From: Gammaproteobacteria bacterium RIFCSPHIGHO2_12_FULL_38_11
GTDB lineage: Bacteria; Pseudomonadota; Gammaproteobacteria; Coxiellales; Coxiellaceae
Reading direction: 5' to 3'
Assembly (NCBI GenBank): GCA_001801515.1
Contig: MGXX01000018.1
Coordinates: 1-47,610 of the forward strand
Length of the DNA stretch: 47,610 bases
The notes below the pieces were generated by a model. It searched no databases, was not told the origin of the DNA, and worked only from the letters and a program-made list of their open reading frames with translations. The translations under genes were made by a program, and so were the position numbers. Positions 1-8,772 of the stretch are shown here, piece after piece (the stretch's first letter is position 1; each line of letters begins with the position of its first letter).

Positions 1-21
1 TGAACTTTAGATAAGTTTCAA

Positions 22-798
22 CTAACTGTTAACGCACCCCTGCGCCCTGACCCGATCTATATCGGCCTGTGTATCAATGCCCGCAGAAACCACGATATCT
101 GTGATACCGACGTGCATTTTATATCCATTCCATAAAATGCGCAATTGTTCCAGCAGTTCAATTTTTTCAATAGGGCAAGGCGACCAATTAGCATAAACTT
201 CAAGAAATCCAGCGCGATAAGCATACATTCCAATATGGCGAAAATAACCGTCTGTTAATTTTAATTTTTTTAAATCCAGGGATTTTAAATCGGGAAATTC
301 TTCGCGATCCCAAGGAATCGGCGCACGTGAAAAATACATTGCATAATGACGGTGATTTAAAACCACCTTCACAATATTCGGATCAAATAATTCTTCACTT
401 TTTGTTATTTTCGTTGCCAAGGTTGCTGTTTTAACATGGTCATGTTCCGCTAAATTTGCCGCCAATTGAAAAATTAATTTCGGCGGCACAAAGGGCTCAT
501 CTGCTTGCAGGCAAACTACAATATCATTTTCATCAAGCGCCAAGGTTGCAACCGCCTCGGCAATTCTTTCTGTGCCTGAAATAGGCGTATCTGAAGTCAT
601 ACAAACTGTTGCGCCAAAACCTGCAGCCACTTTTGCAATCGCCTTATCTTCTGTTGCAACAACAATGGATGTTGCACCTGATTGTAGTGCATTTTCATAC
701 ACGTGTTGTAACATTGGTTTACCCTTAATATCCATTAATACTTTTCCAGGTAAACGAGATGATTTTAAACGAGCGGGAATAATAACGGTGAAGTCCAT
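22..798 (-). CDS. kdsB: 3-deoxy-manno-octulosonate cytidylyltransferase (CMP-Kdo synthetase)
   Basis: Activates Kdo with CTP to CMP-Kdo in the cytosol, for the inner core of lipopolysaccharide. The 258-aa protein has the family's usual length. Its N-terminus carries the nucleotide-binding signature IIPARLKSSRLPGK (residues 6-19), and the acidic metal-binding stretch QADEPF lies at 98-103; many relatives have QGDEP here, so Gly to Ala is a small variation. The final part matches the family pattern of an IEKIELLEQLRIL stretch. A Trm112/YcaR-like gene lies 32 bp upstream on the same strand, the same pairing as ycaR-kdsB in enterobacteria. kdsA, which makes Kdo-8-phosphate, is elsewhere in this window. 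The assignment is secure; only start choice is inferred, and the first Met fits homologues. Confidence 0.96.
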   Translation of the reverse strand: MDFTVIIPARLKSSRLPGKVLMDIKGKPMLQHVYENALQSGATSIVVATEDKAIAKVAAGFGATVCMTSDTPISGTERIAEAVATLALDENDIVVCLQADEPFVPPKLIFQLAANLAEHDHVKTATLATKITKSEELFDPNIVKVVLNHRHYAMYFSRAPIPWDREEFPDLKSLDLKKLKLTDGYFRHIGMYAYRAGFLEVYANWSPCPIEKIELLEQLRILWNGYKMHVGITDIVVSAGIDTQADIDRVRAQGCVNS

Positions 799-830
799 AA
801 ATGAGTTCCATTTTTTTGTAAAGAAGTAAT

Positions 831-1010
831 TTATCGCATCTCAAGGTTTGTTAAATCTCGCGCCTCTTCAGGCAACATCACTGGCACATGATTACGAATA
901 GGGTAAGCCAATTTATCAAAACGGCAAATTAATTCTTGCGCGCTGTGATCATACAATAATTTTCCTTTGCATAGCGGACAGACTAATATGTCAAGTAATG
1001 TATGATTCAT
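831..1010 (-). CDS. Trm112/YcaR-like small protein
   Basis: A 59-aa protein of the Trm112/UPF0434 family (E. coli YcaR type). The sequence shows [14 protein letters not shown] (residues 5-18) followed by a second Cys in [12 protein letters not shown], the typical zinc-ribbon-like core, and the usual acidic stretch MLPEEAR near the C-terminus. I start it at the ATG at 1010 (MNHTLLD), as in homologues; the frame is open further upstream through a GTG at 1031, but that part is poorly conserved and abuts a repeat element. Trm112 proteins in eukaryotes and archaea activate methyltransferases; the bacterial short forms have no settled function. It probably forms an operon with kdsB. Confidence 0.88.
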   Translation of the reverse strand: MNHTLLDILVCPLCKGKLLYDHSAQELICRFDKLAYPIRNHVPVMLPEEARDLTNLEMR

Positions 1011-1030
1011 AAAATTTCTCGCAGGAATCA

Positions 1031-1062
1031 CACGCAGGCTTCCGCCCGCGTTTCTGTGCTAT
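1031..1062 (+). repeat. Short hairpin-tail repeat, copy 1
   Basis: First of seven copies in the window of a 32-bp unit: an imperfect hairpin (GCAGGC-TTCC-GCCCGC core) followed by the tail TTTCTGTGCTAT. It lies between the Trm112-like gene and the unrecognised gene at 1178, only 8 bp from the second copy. It is the best reference copy because the unit is nearly intact here. Confidence 0.75.
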
Positions 1063-1070
1063 AGAAACCG

Positions 1071-1107
1071 CACGCAGGCTTCCGCCCGCGTTCTATTTCT
1101 GTGCTAT
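1071..1107 (+). repeat. Short hairpin-tail repeat, copy 2
   Basis: Tandem partner of the copy at 1031. The first 22 bases are identical to copy 1. Five extra bases (a CTAT-like duplication) precede the TTTCTGTGCTAT-type tail. Same orientation as copy 1. Confidence 0.75.
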
Positions 1108-1177
1108 GTGAAAATAAATTTTTGCAACGGTAGCATTATTGCAAGCGAAGAACAATTACTATTTTTCACACTATTTT

Positions 1178-2056
1178 TCACACGGAAACAGCAGCTCTAT
1201 TTGGATGCAACTTAACCTGCGCCGTGGCAATACAATTGTAAATTTGCTTTGCTTTCTCTGTAGAAATAGGATCGGATAATTCTTTAAAGATAGCCAAACA
1301 ATCCTCGCGGGCAAATTCACCCGTGATATTACTTTCATCTGTTTCTAAAATATCATGAACAATGCTATCGAGTTTTTTTACCAAGGCTTGGATAATAAAA
1401 ACAGCTAATGTCGGCTCAGGATCCCAAAGTAAACAGCTTATAGATTTTTCCGGCCAATATTTTTTCTGATTTAAAATATGGTTAAAAGCCTCTTTGGCTT
1501 TGCCTGCATCAATTCCTTCCTCACAACAAGTTGGACTTTTTGATCGCTGTAAAAGAGCAGCAGAATGACGAACAGAAGATGCAGGGGCGCGATAAAAGTT
1601 TTTGCTTGAAATAGGAGGCAGTTCATCATTCCAGCCATTTACATCTTCTCTTTCAGAAACGACAGGTGAAAGAGGCTGCGATCTTGCGCCGTCTTCAAGC
1701 ACTTCCTTTACAGATTCATTACTTTTAACTGAAACGGCTGAAGCAGGCCTTACCGGTGAAAATCTTTTTTGAGACTGGGGATTTTCAGACGATTTACTGA
1801 CAACGACGTATTCAAACTCGGTTTTTGCCGTTTCAGCTTGCCCCTGCGGTAAAAGTGCTTTAAGCACAGACTGCGCAAAGCCAGGAGAAGCCTCAACAAG
1901 CGTTTGTGATACAGTAATTTCAGGATGGTTTTTGTGATATTCATCTATCGTTGTATTTAACAAAGCAGCCAATGCCGTTTGATTTTTTGGGGATTCGATC
2001 CATTGAGACAACATGAAACACATCATTCTAAATGCAGCAGGGTCACTTCGACTCAT
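1178..2056 (-). CDS. Unrecognised 292-aa cytosolic protein
   Basis: I do not recognise a family. No signal peptide or membrane segment is visible. Residues 1-85 look helical, and 85-170 form a low-complexity Ser/Pro/Glu-rich linker (for example SVKSNESVKEVLEDG). The C-terminal ~110 residues look helical again, with a WDPEPTLAVFIIQAL stretch. A strong ribosome binding site, AAGGAG, lies 7-8 bases before the ATG, so it is probably a real gene. The two-domain layout with a disordered linker and no homologue that I can name is common among type IV secreted effectors of Legionellales, but no secretion signal is demonstrable here. It stands alone between the repeat pair and gltX. Confidence 0.72.
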   Translation of the reverse strand: MSRSDPAAFRMMCFMLSQWIESPKNQTALAALLNTTIDEYHKNHPEITVSQTLVEASPGFAQSVLKALLPQGQAETAKTEFEYVVVSKSSENPQSQKRFSPVRPASAVSVKSNESVKEVLEDGARSQPLSPVVSEREDVNGWNDELPPISSKNFYRAPASSVRHSAALLQRSKSPTCCEEGIDAGKAKEAFNHILNQKKYWPEKSISCLLWDPEPTLAVFIIQALVKKLDSIVHDILETDESNITGEFAREDCLAIFKELSDPISTEKAKQIYNCIATAQVKLHPNRAAVSV

Positions 2057-2147
2057 GATTTTCTCCTTGAAAATATGAACAAGAATTAAATCATACTGTG
2101 AGTTTTGATGAGTTGGAAGGGTTATTAGGGAACATATACGAAATAAG

Positions 2148-2164
2148 TTTCTCCGGCTGAGAAA
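2148..2164 (-). terminator. Possible weak terminator after gltX
   Basis: A perfect TTTCTC/GAGAAA stem with a five-base loop lies 12 bases past the gltX stop. The downstream T-run is poor (CTTATTT), so termination strength is doubtful. Confidence 0.3.
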
Positions 2165-2176
2165 CAGAATGAACGC

Positions 2177-3565
2177 TCAACATCTGCAATATATTAATCT
2201 CATTAACACCCTTTCCTTCCCAATCAATTGCATCGTTAAATCAATCGAAGGTGAAACAGTGCCACCCGTGATGGCCACGCGCAAAGGCTGTGCCAATTGA
2301 CCCATTTTCACATTTTGTTCAGCTGAAATAGCAATAATCGCTTGATGTAACGATTCTTTTGTCCAATCAGAGATTTTTTCAAAATACACTTTTGCTGCTT
2401 TTAATAATATTAAAGCCTCTGGCGTTAAATATTTTTTCACTGCTTGTTCATCATAGATTAATGCATCAGTGAAAAAATAACGGCTATTGTCGGCCATTTC
2501 TTTTAATGTTTTTACCCGTTCTTTTTGTGCATCAATAATAGAAATTAACGAGGGGCCATTCAAACAATCAATATTCAATTTTTTCAATTGATCCGCAAAA
2601 GCATCTTCATACTCAGCAGGATTTTTTGTTTTTAAATAATGTTGATTTAACCAATTTAATTTTTCCATGTTAAAGGCTGCAGGTGAATTATTAATATGCG
2701 TCAGGTCAAAATACGTAATTAATTCTTTACGCGAAAATATTTCTTGATCCCCATGCGACCAACCCAAACGCACTAAATAATTAATTAATGCTTCAGGCAA
2801 ATAACCTTCATCACAAAATTGCAACACACTCACAGCACCATGGCGTTTTGACAAGCGTTGACCATCCCCGCCTAAAATCATCGGTAAATGCGCATAGCGC
2901 GGTAATTCCGCCCCCAATGCAGTCAACATATTAATTTGTCGTGGCGTATTATTAATATGATCGTCACCCCGAATCACATCTGTAATTTTCATATCATAAT
3001 CATCAACCACAACACAAAAATTATAAGTGGGCACACCATCGGTGCGAGCAATGATTAAATCATCTAATTCTGAGTTGTTAACGGAAATTTTTCCGCGAAT
3101 TAAATCATCAAAAACAACCGCACCTGCTTGAGGATTTTTAAATCGTACGACAAAGGGTTCATCACCCGGTAAATTTAAATCACGGCAATGACCATCGTAT
3201 CGCGGTTTTTCTTTAGCCGCCATTTGCCCTTCACGCAATTTTTCCAAACGTTCTTTTGAGCAAGTACAACGGTATGCATGCCCCTCTTTTAAGAATTGTT
3301 GCACTACTTCACGGTGCCGATTTGCATTTTGCATTTGATAAAATGGGCCTTCATCAATATCGAGCCCCAACCAATTCATGCCATCTAAAATGGCTTGAAC
3401 GGATGCTTCTGTCGATCGTTCTACATCGGTATCTTCCACACGTAAAATAAAAACGCCTTTATGGTGACGCGCAAAAAGCCATGCAAATAAAGCGGTGCGT
3501 GCACCACCGATGTGTAAATAGCCTGTTGGACTGGGTGCAAAACGCGTGCGAATTTGTGATGACAT
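2177..3565 (-). CDS. gltX: Glutamyl-tRNA synthetase
   Basis: Charges tRNA-Glu (class I synthetase). The 462-aa protein shows the HIGH-type motif as HIGG at residues 18-21 and the KMSKS-type motif as RLSKRHGAVSV near 237-247. The zinc-knuckle pattern CTC...C of bacterial GltX is around residues 98-127. The helical anticodon-binding domain follows. The C-terminus is slightly short compared with E. coli (471 aa): after MQLIGKERVL it ends in an unusual MRLIYCRC tail, where homologues continue for about ten residues with a helix. This may be a small frameshift at the very end or natural variation. Start: the ATG at 3565 gives the standard N-terminus IRTRFAPSPTG. Confidence 0.96.
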   Translation of the reverse strand: MSSQIRTRFAPSPTGYLHIGGARTALFAWLFARHHKGVFILRVEDTDVERSTEASVQAILDGMNWLGLDIDEGPFYQMQNANRHREVVQQFLKEGHAYRCTCSKERLEKLREGQMAAKEKPRYDGHCRDLNLPGDEPFVVRFKNPQAGAVVFDDLIRGKISVNNSELDDLIIARTDGVPTYNFCVVVDDYDMKITDVIRGDDHINNTPRQINMLTALGAELPRYAHLPMILGGDGQRLSKRHGAVSVLQFCDEGYLPEALINYLVRLGWSHGDQEIFSRKELITYFDLTHINNSPAAFNMEKLNWLNQHYLKTKNPAEYEDAFADQLKKLNIDCLNGPSLISIIDAQKERVKTLKEMADNSRYFFTDALIYDEQAVKKYLTPEALILLKAAKVYFEKISDWTKESLHQAIIAISAEQNVKMGQLAQPLRVAITGGTVSPSIDLTMQLIGKERVLMRLIYCRC

Positions 3566-3591
3566 AAACTGTTCCTCGGTTTGACGACAGT

Positions 3592-4425
3592 CTAGCCAAA
3601 TACCCGATTTAAAACAACCGCCAGTCGATCGCCTGCCAGCACCACTTGTTCGCGAACAATCATTTGACCTTGTTGAATGTAGGTTTGAGACGGTGTTGTG
3701 TTAGGTTGTATTTGATATGCTGATGTCACTGCTAATTGATGACTTTCATGTGCCCATGCTATTGGTGCCATAACCGATAATCGCGCACCAAAAAACGATG
3801 GCGGATAGTCTGCCATCCATTGTTTTGCAATCGTTTCAATTTGATAATAGTGAAACTGATAATGGTGTGGTGTGCTATAAAACAATCCCAACCCTTCATC
3901 CCAATACCAATGCAAATTATCAGAGATCGCTGTTTTCACTGGAAAGCGATTACCACCTTTGTCTCCTTCTGGAAATACTTTGCTATATAATGTGATGCAA
4001 TGCAGCGGTTGATGAATATCTCCCACAAAATGAATCAAAAAACTTAAATATTTTGCACGACGATTATTATTTTCCGATATATCAGAAACAATTTTCTCAG
4101 CACGCGTAATTTCTGACACCGCATTTTGCGGATTAATAGGAGCAGCTTGAATATTGTTTTTTGCGAAAGGCAAATCAATAAAATGCCAGGGGCTACAGTG
4201 TGGTGAAATTTTTTTAATTTGATCAGGCCAGGTTGACGCTTTTAAAAAACGTTCGTCAGGATATTTTGAAGCAAACCTATATCGCGTTAAAACATCAATT
4301 TTTTCTTTTGCTGTGGGTGTTAATTGATCATAGGCAATTTGCGCAATGATGCGATGTCCTGTTCCATTCCATGCAAAGGCAGTCGTCAAAAAAAATAATA
4401 ACAAAACAAAAATTATTTTTTTCAT
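3592..4425 (-). CDS. Secreted S1/P1-type nuclease
   Basis: Zinc-dependent single-strand nuclease of the S1/P1 family, predicted to be exported. With the start at 4425 (MKKIIF) the protein has a 277-aa length and a clear signal peptide (Lys-Lys, hydrophobic core, AFA cleavage site). The mature chain then begins with Trp19 of WNGTGH, as required because the N-terminal Trp amine is a zinc ligand in this family. Further ligand motifs are visible: HFIDLP, and HFVGDIHQPLHC (HxxxDxxxPLH). An upstream in-frame ATG at 4458 lacks a ribosome binding site and would spoil the signal peptide. It lies 26 bp downstream of gltX's start on the same strand. Nucleic-acid scavenging in host or periplasm is the likely role. 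Confidence 0.9.
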   Translation of the reverse strand: MKKIIFVLLLFFLTTAFAWNGTGHRIIAQIAYDQLTPTAKEKIDVLTRYRFASKYPDERFLKASTWPDQIKKISPHCSPWHFIDLPFAKNNIQAAPINPQNAVSEITRAEKIVSDISENNNRRAKYLSFLIHFVGDIHQPLHCITLYSKVFPEGDKGGNRFPVKTAISDNLHWYWDEGLGLFYSTPHHYQFHYYQIETIAKQWMADYPPSFFGARLSVMAPIAWAHESHQLAVTSAYQIQPNTTPSQTYIQQGQMIVREQVVLAGDRLAVVLNRVFG

Positions 4426-4492
4426 GGTGAATCCATATGATTTTAAAAACGAAATCATATCACGTCATCAAAAAAATCATATACGTAGTCAA

Positions 4493-5995
4493 CTAATGAA
4501 GATCACTCACTCTGGTTTCTATATCAGGATATAATTTTGCTAAAGAAACAGAAACACCTGTGCTCGTCACCACTCTTGCATGATTGCGCGTTAATTCTCG
4601 CGGCTCATGTACGCCGCACGAATGACACATCACACCTATTTCATAATTGACACGTCGCACATAATTCGCCACACGCAAGGCTTTTGATTTTACATCAAGA
4701 CCCGATACTTTGCGGGGATTATGGGTAGTGATACCTGTTGGGCAAGTATTATTATGACAACGTAAAGCTTGAATGCACCCCAATGAAAATAAAAACCCGC
4801 GCGCTGAATTCACAAAATCAGCGCCCGCACACAGTGCTGCCATCACCGCCCCTGCTGTTACCATTTTTCCCGATGCAATCACTTTAATGTGATCACGTAA
4901 CCCATATTCTCTTAACTTATCAACCAGCGTTGGCAGCGTTTCAGTAATCGACAACCCCATGTAATCAGCCAACGACTCAGGTGCTGCACCTGTTCCCCCT
5001 TCAGCACCATCAATCGTAATAAAATCGGGAGCTGATGCTACTCCTCTCTCACAAATTAATGAAAAAAATTCATCTAACCACTCAAAACTACCTAAAACCA
5101 CCTTAAATCCAACAGGTTTTTCACACACATCGCGCACATGATTAATAAAATTAATTAATTCTTCAGAATTAGCAATCTCAGGATGACGATTAGGGCTCAC
5201 AGAATCTTTAAATGCAGGAATCCCCCGGATTTTTGCAATATCAGGTGTTACCTTAATACCAGGCAAAAGCCCCCCTTTTCCGGGTTTTGCACCTTGGCTT
5301 AACTTTACTTCAAACATTTTAATTTGCGGTATGGCTGCTAATTCTTTCAAGCGCTCATCAGAAAAATGTCCGGCTTCATCGCGAAAACCATATTTTGCCG
5401 TACCAATTTGCGCAATCAAATCACAACCCCCTTCAAGATGGTATTGTGATACACCACCTTCTCCCGTATTTAACCAGCATCCGCCCATCTTTGCGCCATA
5501 GGATAAGGCCGCCACAGCATTTTTTGATAAAGCACCATAACTCATTGCAGAAATATTTAATATTGAATAAGCGGTATACGGGTTTTTTGTTTGCTCTCCA
5601 AAAATGATGGGGCGTGTTTTTGTCGCATCTTGCCCCAAGAGCGGAAATGGCGCATCAACAAAAATAATCGTACCAGGTTCTTTCAAATTACGCGTTGTGC
5701 CAAAACCCACTGTCGTATCCACATTTTCAGCCGCATGATAAATCCATTCTCGTTGATCACGGTTAAACGGCAGCTCCTCACGATCACGCGAATAAAAATA
5801 CTGCCTTAAATATACCCCCAAATCTTGTGCAATATACCGAATGTGACCAATTACTGGGTAATTACGCAAGATTGTGTCTTGTTTTTGCATAACATCGTGT
5901 ACATAGGTAATAATTAGCATAAGAATAATGAGCAATACCGTAATATGAACAGTATATTTATCGAGAATGCCAATCAATGAAAGTAAATGCTCCAT
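4493..5995 (-). CDS. Membrane-anchored FMN-binding glutamate synthase domain protein
   Basis: A 500-aa protein with one N-terminal membrane segment (about residues 13-33), then the FMN/iron-sulphur glutamate synthase core domain (GltS type). Seen motifs: GEGGVSQYHLEGG, the phosphate-binding IDGAEGGTGAAP loop, GADFVNSARGFLFSLGC, CHNNTCPTGITTH and a late CHSCGV pair resembling the 3Fe-4S cysteines. It lacks the glutamine amidotransferase domain of GltB, so it is not a complete glutamate synthase; the electron donor and physiological reaction are unknown for this stand-alone family. The ribosome binding site GGAG is well placed before the ATG. It is transcribed divergently from sohB. Confidence 0.88.
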   Translation of the reverse strand: MEHLLSLIGILDKYTVHITVLLIILMLIITYVHDVMQKQDTILRNYPVIGHIRYIAQDLGVYLRQYFYSRDREELPFNRDQREWIYHAAENVDTTVGFGTTRNLKEPGTIIFVDAPFPLLGQDATKTRPIIFGEQTKNPYTAYSILNISAMSYGALSKNAVAALSYGAKMGGCWLNTGEGGVSQYHLEGGCDLIAQIGTAKYGFRDEAGHFSDERLKELAAIPQIKMFEVKLSQGAKPGKGGLLPGIKVTPDIAKIRGIPAFKDSVSPNRHPEIANSEELINFINHVRDVCEKPVGFKVVLGSFEWLDEFFSLICERGVASAPDFITIDGAEGGTGAAPESLADYMGLSITETLPTLVDKLREYGLRDHIKVIASGKMVTAGAVMAALCAGADFVNSARGFLFSLGCIQALRCHNNTCPTGITTHNPRKVSGLDVKSKALRVANYVRRVNYEIGVMCHSCGVHEPRELTRNHARVVTSTGVSVSLAKLYPDIETRVSDLH

Positions 5996-6121
5996 GCAAT
6001 GATCTCCAGACTATTTCAAACACATACTGTAGTGTATACGACAAAGCTTGTAATATGAATTGTCATTTTTCGGCTCATCACGCTAGAATGGCGCTTTCAA
6101 CTCAATTACCAGGAATCTCCT

Positions 6122-7126
6122 ATGTCATTTATTTCTGCTTACGGTCTTTTTCTTCTAAAAACACTGACCATCGTCATTGCAATTCTTGCTGTCATCATCG
6201 CCATTGTTGCTATTAAAGCAAAAGCAAAGGCAGATCAAGCGGGTAGCTTACATATCAATAAATTAAATAAAAAATATGACGAGATGGCAGAAATTGTTAA
6301 CGATGAAATACAGTCTAAGGCTGAAAAAAAAGCACTGAAATTGAAACACAAAAAACAAAAAAAAGAATCTAAAAAAGACGACATTAAAAAACGGATTTTT
6401 GTGATGAATTTTGATGGCGATATTAAAGCATCTGCTGTTGATGATTTACGCGAAACCATCACTGCTGTTTTACTAACAGCAAAACCGAACGATCAGGTTT
6501 TATTGCGTTTAGAAAGTGGTGGCGGCATGGTGCATGGTTATGGGTTAGCATCTTCACAACTACAACGTTTACGCGATGCAAAAATTAATTTAATTGCCTC
6601 CATTGACAAAGTCGCCGCAAGTGGTGGGTATATGATGGCATGCGTTGCCAACACAATTATTGCAGCACCCTTTTCAATTATTGGTTCAATTGGCGTTATT
6701 GCACAATTACCCAATTTTCATAAATTACTAGAAAAAAACAATATTGATTTTGAACAAATCACAGCTGGAGAATATAAACGCACGCTTACTTTATTCGGTA
6801 AAAATACTTCTGAAGGCCGTGAAAAACTACAGGAAGAAATTAATGAAACACATGATTTATTTAAATCATTTGTAAAAAATCATCGGGAAAATGTTGTAAT
6901 TGATGAGGTGGCAACAGGTGAACATTGGTTTGCAGCCCAATGTATCGAAAAAAAATTAGTGGATAGTTTGCAAACCAGTGATGATTATTTATTACAACAT
7001 AAAGATGAATTTGATATTTACGAAATTGCTTTTAAAATAAAACAACCGTTTGCAAAACGACTGGGGATTTTTGCGCAGAATGCGATGTATCAATTTTTTA
7101 TAAGCACAGGTATACTCACTCAATGA
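6122..7126 (+). CDS. sohB: Inner-membrane serine protease SohB (peptidase S49)
   Basis: S49-family protease anchored by an N-terminal membrane helix (residues 9-31), followed by a very Lys-rich stretch (about 65-92) and the protease domain. The catalytic dyad is visible as Ser167 in the VAASGGY motif and Lys219 in AGEYKRTL; the 52-residue spacing fits the SppA/SohB type. At 334 aa it is close to E. coli SohB (349 aa). Ribosome binding site AGGA lies upstream of the ATG. It is the first gene of an operon in which the next gene starts inside its stop codon (ATGA overlap). Confidence 0.92.
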   Translation: MSFISAYGLFLLKTLTIVIAILAVIIAIVAIKAKAKADQAGSLHINKLNKKYDEMAEIVNDEIQSKAEKKALKLKHKKQKKESKKDDIKKRIFVMNFDGDIKASAVDDLRETITAVLLTAKPNDQVLLRLESGGGMVHGYGLASSQLQRLRDAKINLIASIDKVAASGGYMMACVANTIIAAPFSIIGSIGVIAQLPNFHKLLEKNNIDFEQITAGEYKRTLTLFGKNTSEGREKLQEEINETHDLFKSFVKNHRENVVIDEVATGEHWFAAQCIEKKLVDSLQTSDDYLLQHKDEFDIYEIAFKIKQPFAKRLGIFAQNAMYQFFISTGILTQ

Positions 7127-7551
7127 AAACCATCGATACAACGCCTTTAAAACGTGCGCTAGATGCATTAAAACGCAGCATTGCAATTTCGATACAATAT
7201 CTACGTGATGAAAAAGCATCACCTGATTTAAAAGAGACATTGCAAGCAGGCGTTATTCAGCATTTTGAATTTTCTTATGAACTCAGTTTTAAATTACTAA
7301 AACGCCAGCTCGAACATGAATCATCCACACCCACATTGGTTGACAGCTTCTCATTTCAAGAATTAATTCGAGAAGGTGCTGAAAAAAGTTATATCAAAGA
7401 CGCTAAAAAATGGCTTGAATATCGCCATCAACGCAACTTAACATCACATGTGTATCGCGAAGACTATGCAAAAAGCGTCTATAAAAGCGCAATTGAATTT
7501 TATGATGACGGGTACGACTTATTAACCAAATTGCAAGCAAGAAATAAATGA
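7123..7551 (+). CDS. hepT: HEPN-domain toxin, HepT/HI0074 family
   Basis: 142-aa protein of the HI0074 (nucleotidyltransferase substrate-binding) family, now understood as the HEPN RNase toxin of MNT/HEPN toxin-antitoxin modules. The diagnostic RX4HXY active-site motif is present as RNLTSHVY in the second half. It overlaps sohB upstream by an ATGA and the MNT gene downstream by an ATGA, so the pair is translationally coupled. In characterised pairs the MNT protein silences the HEPN toxin by adding AMP to the motif's tyrosine; that this occurs here is inferred from the intact motifs on both proteins. Confidence 0.88.
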   Translation: MKTIDTTPLKRALDALKRSIAISIQYLRDEKASPDLKETLQAGVIQHFEFSYELSFKLLKRQLEHESSTPTLVDSFSFQELIREGAEKSYIKDAKKWLEYRHQRNLTSHVYREDYAKSVYKSAIEFYDDGYDLLTKLQARNK

Positions 7552-7841
7552 TTAACCTTGAAAAACCTTATCTTAAATTATTAAATTCGATTTTAAAAAA
7601 ACATATTCCAGACTACACGGTATGGATATTTGGATCTCGCGCCACTGAACACATCAAACCTTATTCAGATATCGATTTGGCTATCATGACGCAACGACCA
7701 TTGTCAGTCAGCACAATGAGTGAATTAACAAATGCGCTATCTGAGAGTGATTTGCCTTATAAAGTAGATTTGGTAGACTGGTCTAGAATCGATGACAGCT
7801 TTAAAAAAATTATTGAAAAACAACATGACGTTATTACTTAA
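7548..7841 (+). CDS. mntA: MNT-domain nucleotidyltransferase antitoxin
   Basis: 97-aa minimal nucleotidyltransferase (HI0073/MntA type). The family motif GSX10DXD is exact: GS in FGSRATEH, then DID ten residues later, with a third acidic residue in KVDLVDW. It is expected to transfer AMP to the neighbouring HEPN toxin and so neutralise it. It overlaps the toxin gene by four bases and is followed after 10 bp by the CDF exporter gene. The order toxin-first is common for MNT/HEPN modules. Confidence 0.88.
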   Translation: MINLEKPYLKLLNSILKKHIPDYTVWIFGSRATEHIKPYSDIDLAIMTQRPLSVSTMSELTNALSESDLPYKVDLVDWSRIDDSFKKIIEKQHDVIT

Positions 7842-7851
7842 GTAGAAAACC

Positions 7852-8772
7852 ATGCCTCACGATCACAAACACGTCCATCACAACCACTCCCACGGCAAAA
7901 ACACGCCGTCACGTGTATTATCCATTGCAATCAGCATTATTTTAATTTATGCAGCCATTGAAGCATTCACCGGTTGGCACGCCGGTTCGCTTGCTTTAAT
8001 GGGTGACGCTGGTCACATGGTTTCCGATGCATTGTCATTGGGTATCGCTGCTTTCGCTGTTTGGGTTGCCAAAAAACCTGCGTCACGAACACATTCCTAT
8101 GGCATGGGGCGCGCTGAAATCGTTGCTGCTTGGTTCAGCAGTTTATTAATGCTCATCATTTCACTCGCCATTATTGTTGAAGCAGTCAATCGCATTCATT
8201 CGCCCATTAAAGTAAATGGCATAACCGTCATGATTATTGCTTTCATTGGTATGCTAATTAATTTATTTATCGCATCCATGCTTGCAAAAAGCGAGCGCAC
8301 CTTAAATATGCGCGCAGCATTATTGCATGTATTGAGTGATTTACTCGGTTCTTTTGCCGCTCTCGTTTCAGGTGCTGTGATTTATTTTACGAAATGGTAT
8401 CCAATTGATCCCATTTTATCTATTTTAATTGGCGTATTAATTATTATTTCTAGCTTCCGTTTATTACGTGAATCACTAAGAATTTTAATGGAAGGCGTGC
8501 CGATGCATATTGATTTAGAAGTGGTTTCACAAGAATTAAAAGCAGTGGGAGGCGTTTTAGATATTCACGATTTGCATATTTGGACATTATCTTCCGGCAG
8601 CATCGCTTTATCTGCGCATGTGAATATTCATGAAATCATGGACTGGAAAATAATTTTAAATAAAATATCAAAACTGCTTGATAAAAACCATCACATTCAC
8701 CATATTACATTACAACCCGAACCGGATATTTTTGACTGTAAACCCTGTGATATAAAACAGAGAATCAAATGA
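7852..8772 (+). CDS. Cation diffusion facilitator (zinc/divalent metal exporter)
   Basis: 306-aa CDF-family proton/metal antiporter of the inner membrane. A His-rich cytosolic tail opens the protein (residues 2-15), followed by six membrane helices. The two HxxxD metal-site motifs are visible: GDAGHMVSDAL in TM2 and HVLSDLLGS in TM5. The C-terminal cytosolic domain (from about residue 215) carries HDLHIWTLSSG, typical of ZitB/CzcD proteins. Zinc is the most likely substrate, but the sequence does not settle the metal. It overlaps oxyR by an ATGA, which suggests joint expression with the peroxide regulator. Confidence 0.93.
   Translation: MPHDHKHVHHNHSHGKNTPSRVLSIAISIILIYAAIEAFTGWHAGSLALMGDAGHMVSDALSLGIAAFAVWVAKKPASRTHSYGMGRAEIVAAWFSSLLMLIISLAIIVEAVNRIHSPIKVNGITVMIIAFIGMLINLFIASMLAKSERTLNMRAALLHVLSDLLGSFAALVSGAVIYFTKWYPIDPILSILIGVLIIISSFRLLRESLRILMEGVPMHIDLEVVSQELKAVGGVLDIHDLHIWTLSSGSIALSAHVNIHEIMDWKIILNKISKLLDKNHHIHHITLQPEPDIFDCKPCDIKQRIK

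Noticed and set aside
2100..2200. Frameshift at the end of gltX
   Set aside because: An alternative frame could extend the protein, but the extra residues do not match the family either, so natural variation cannot be excluded.
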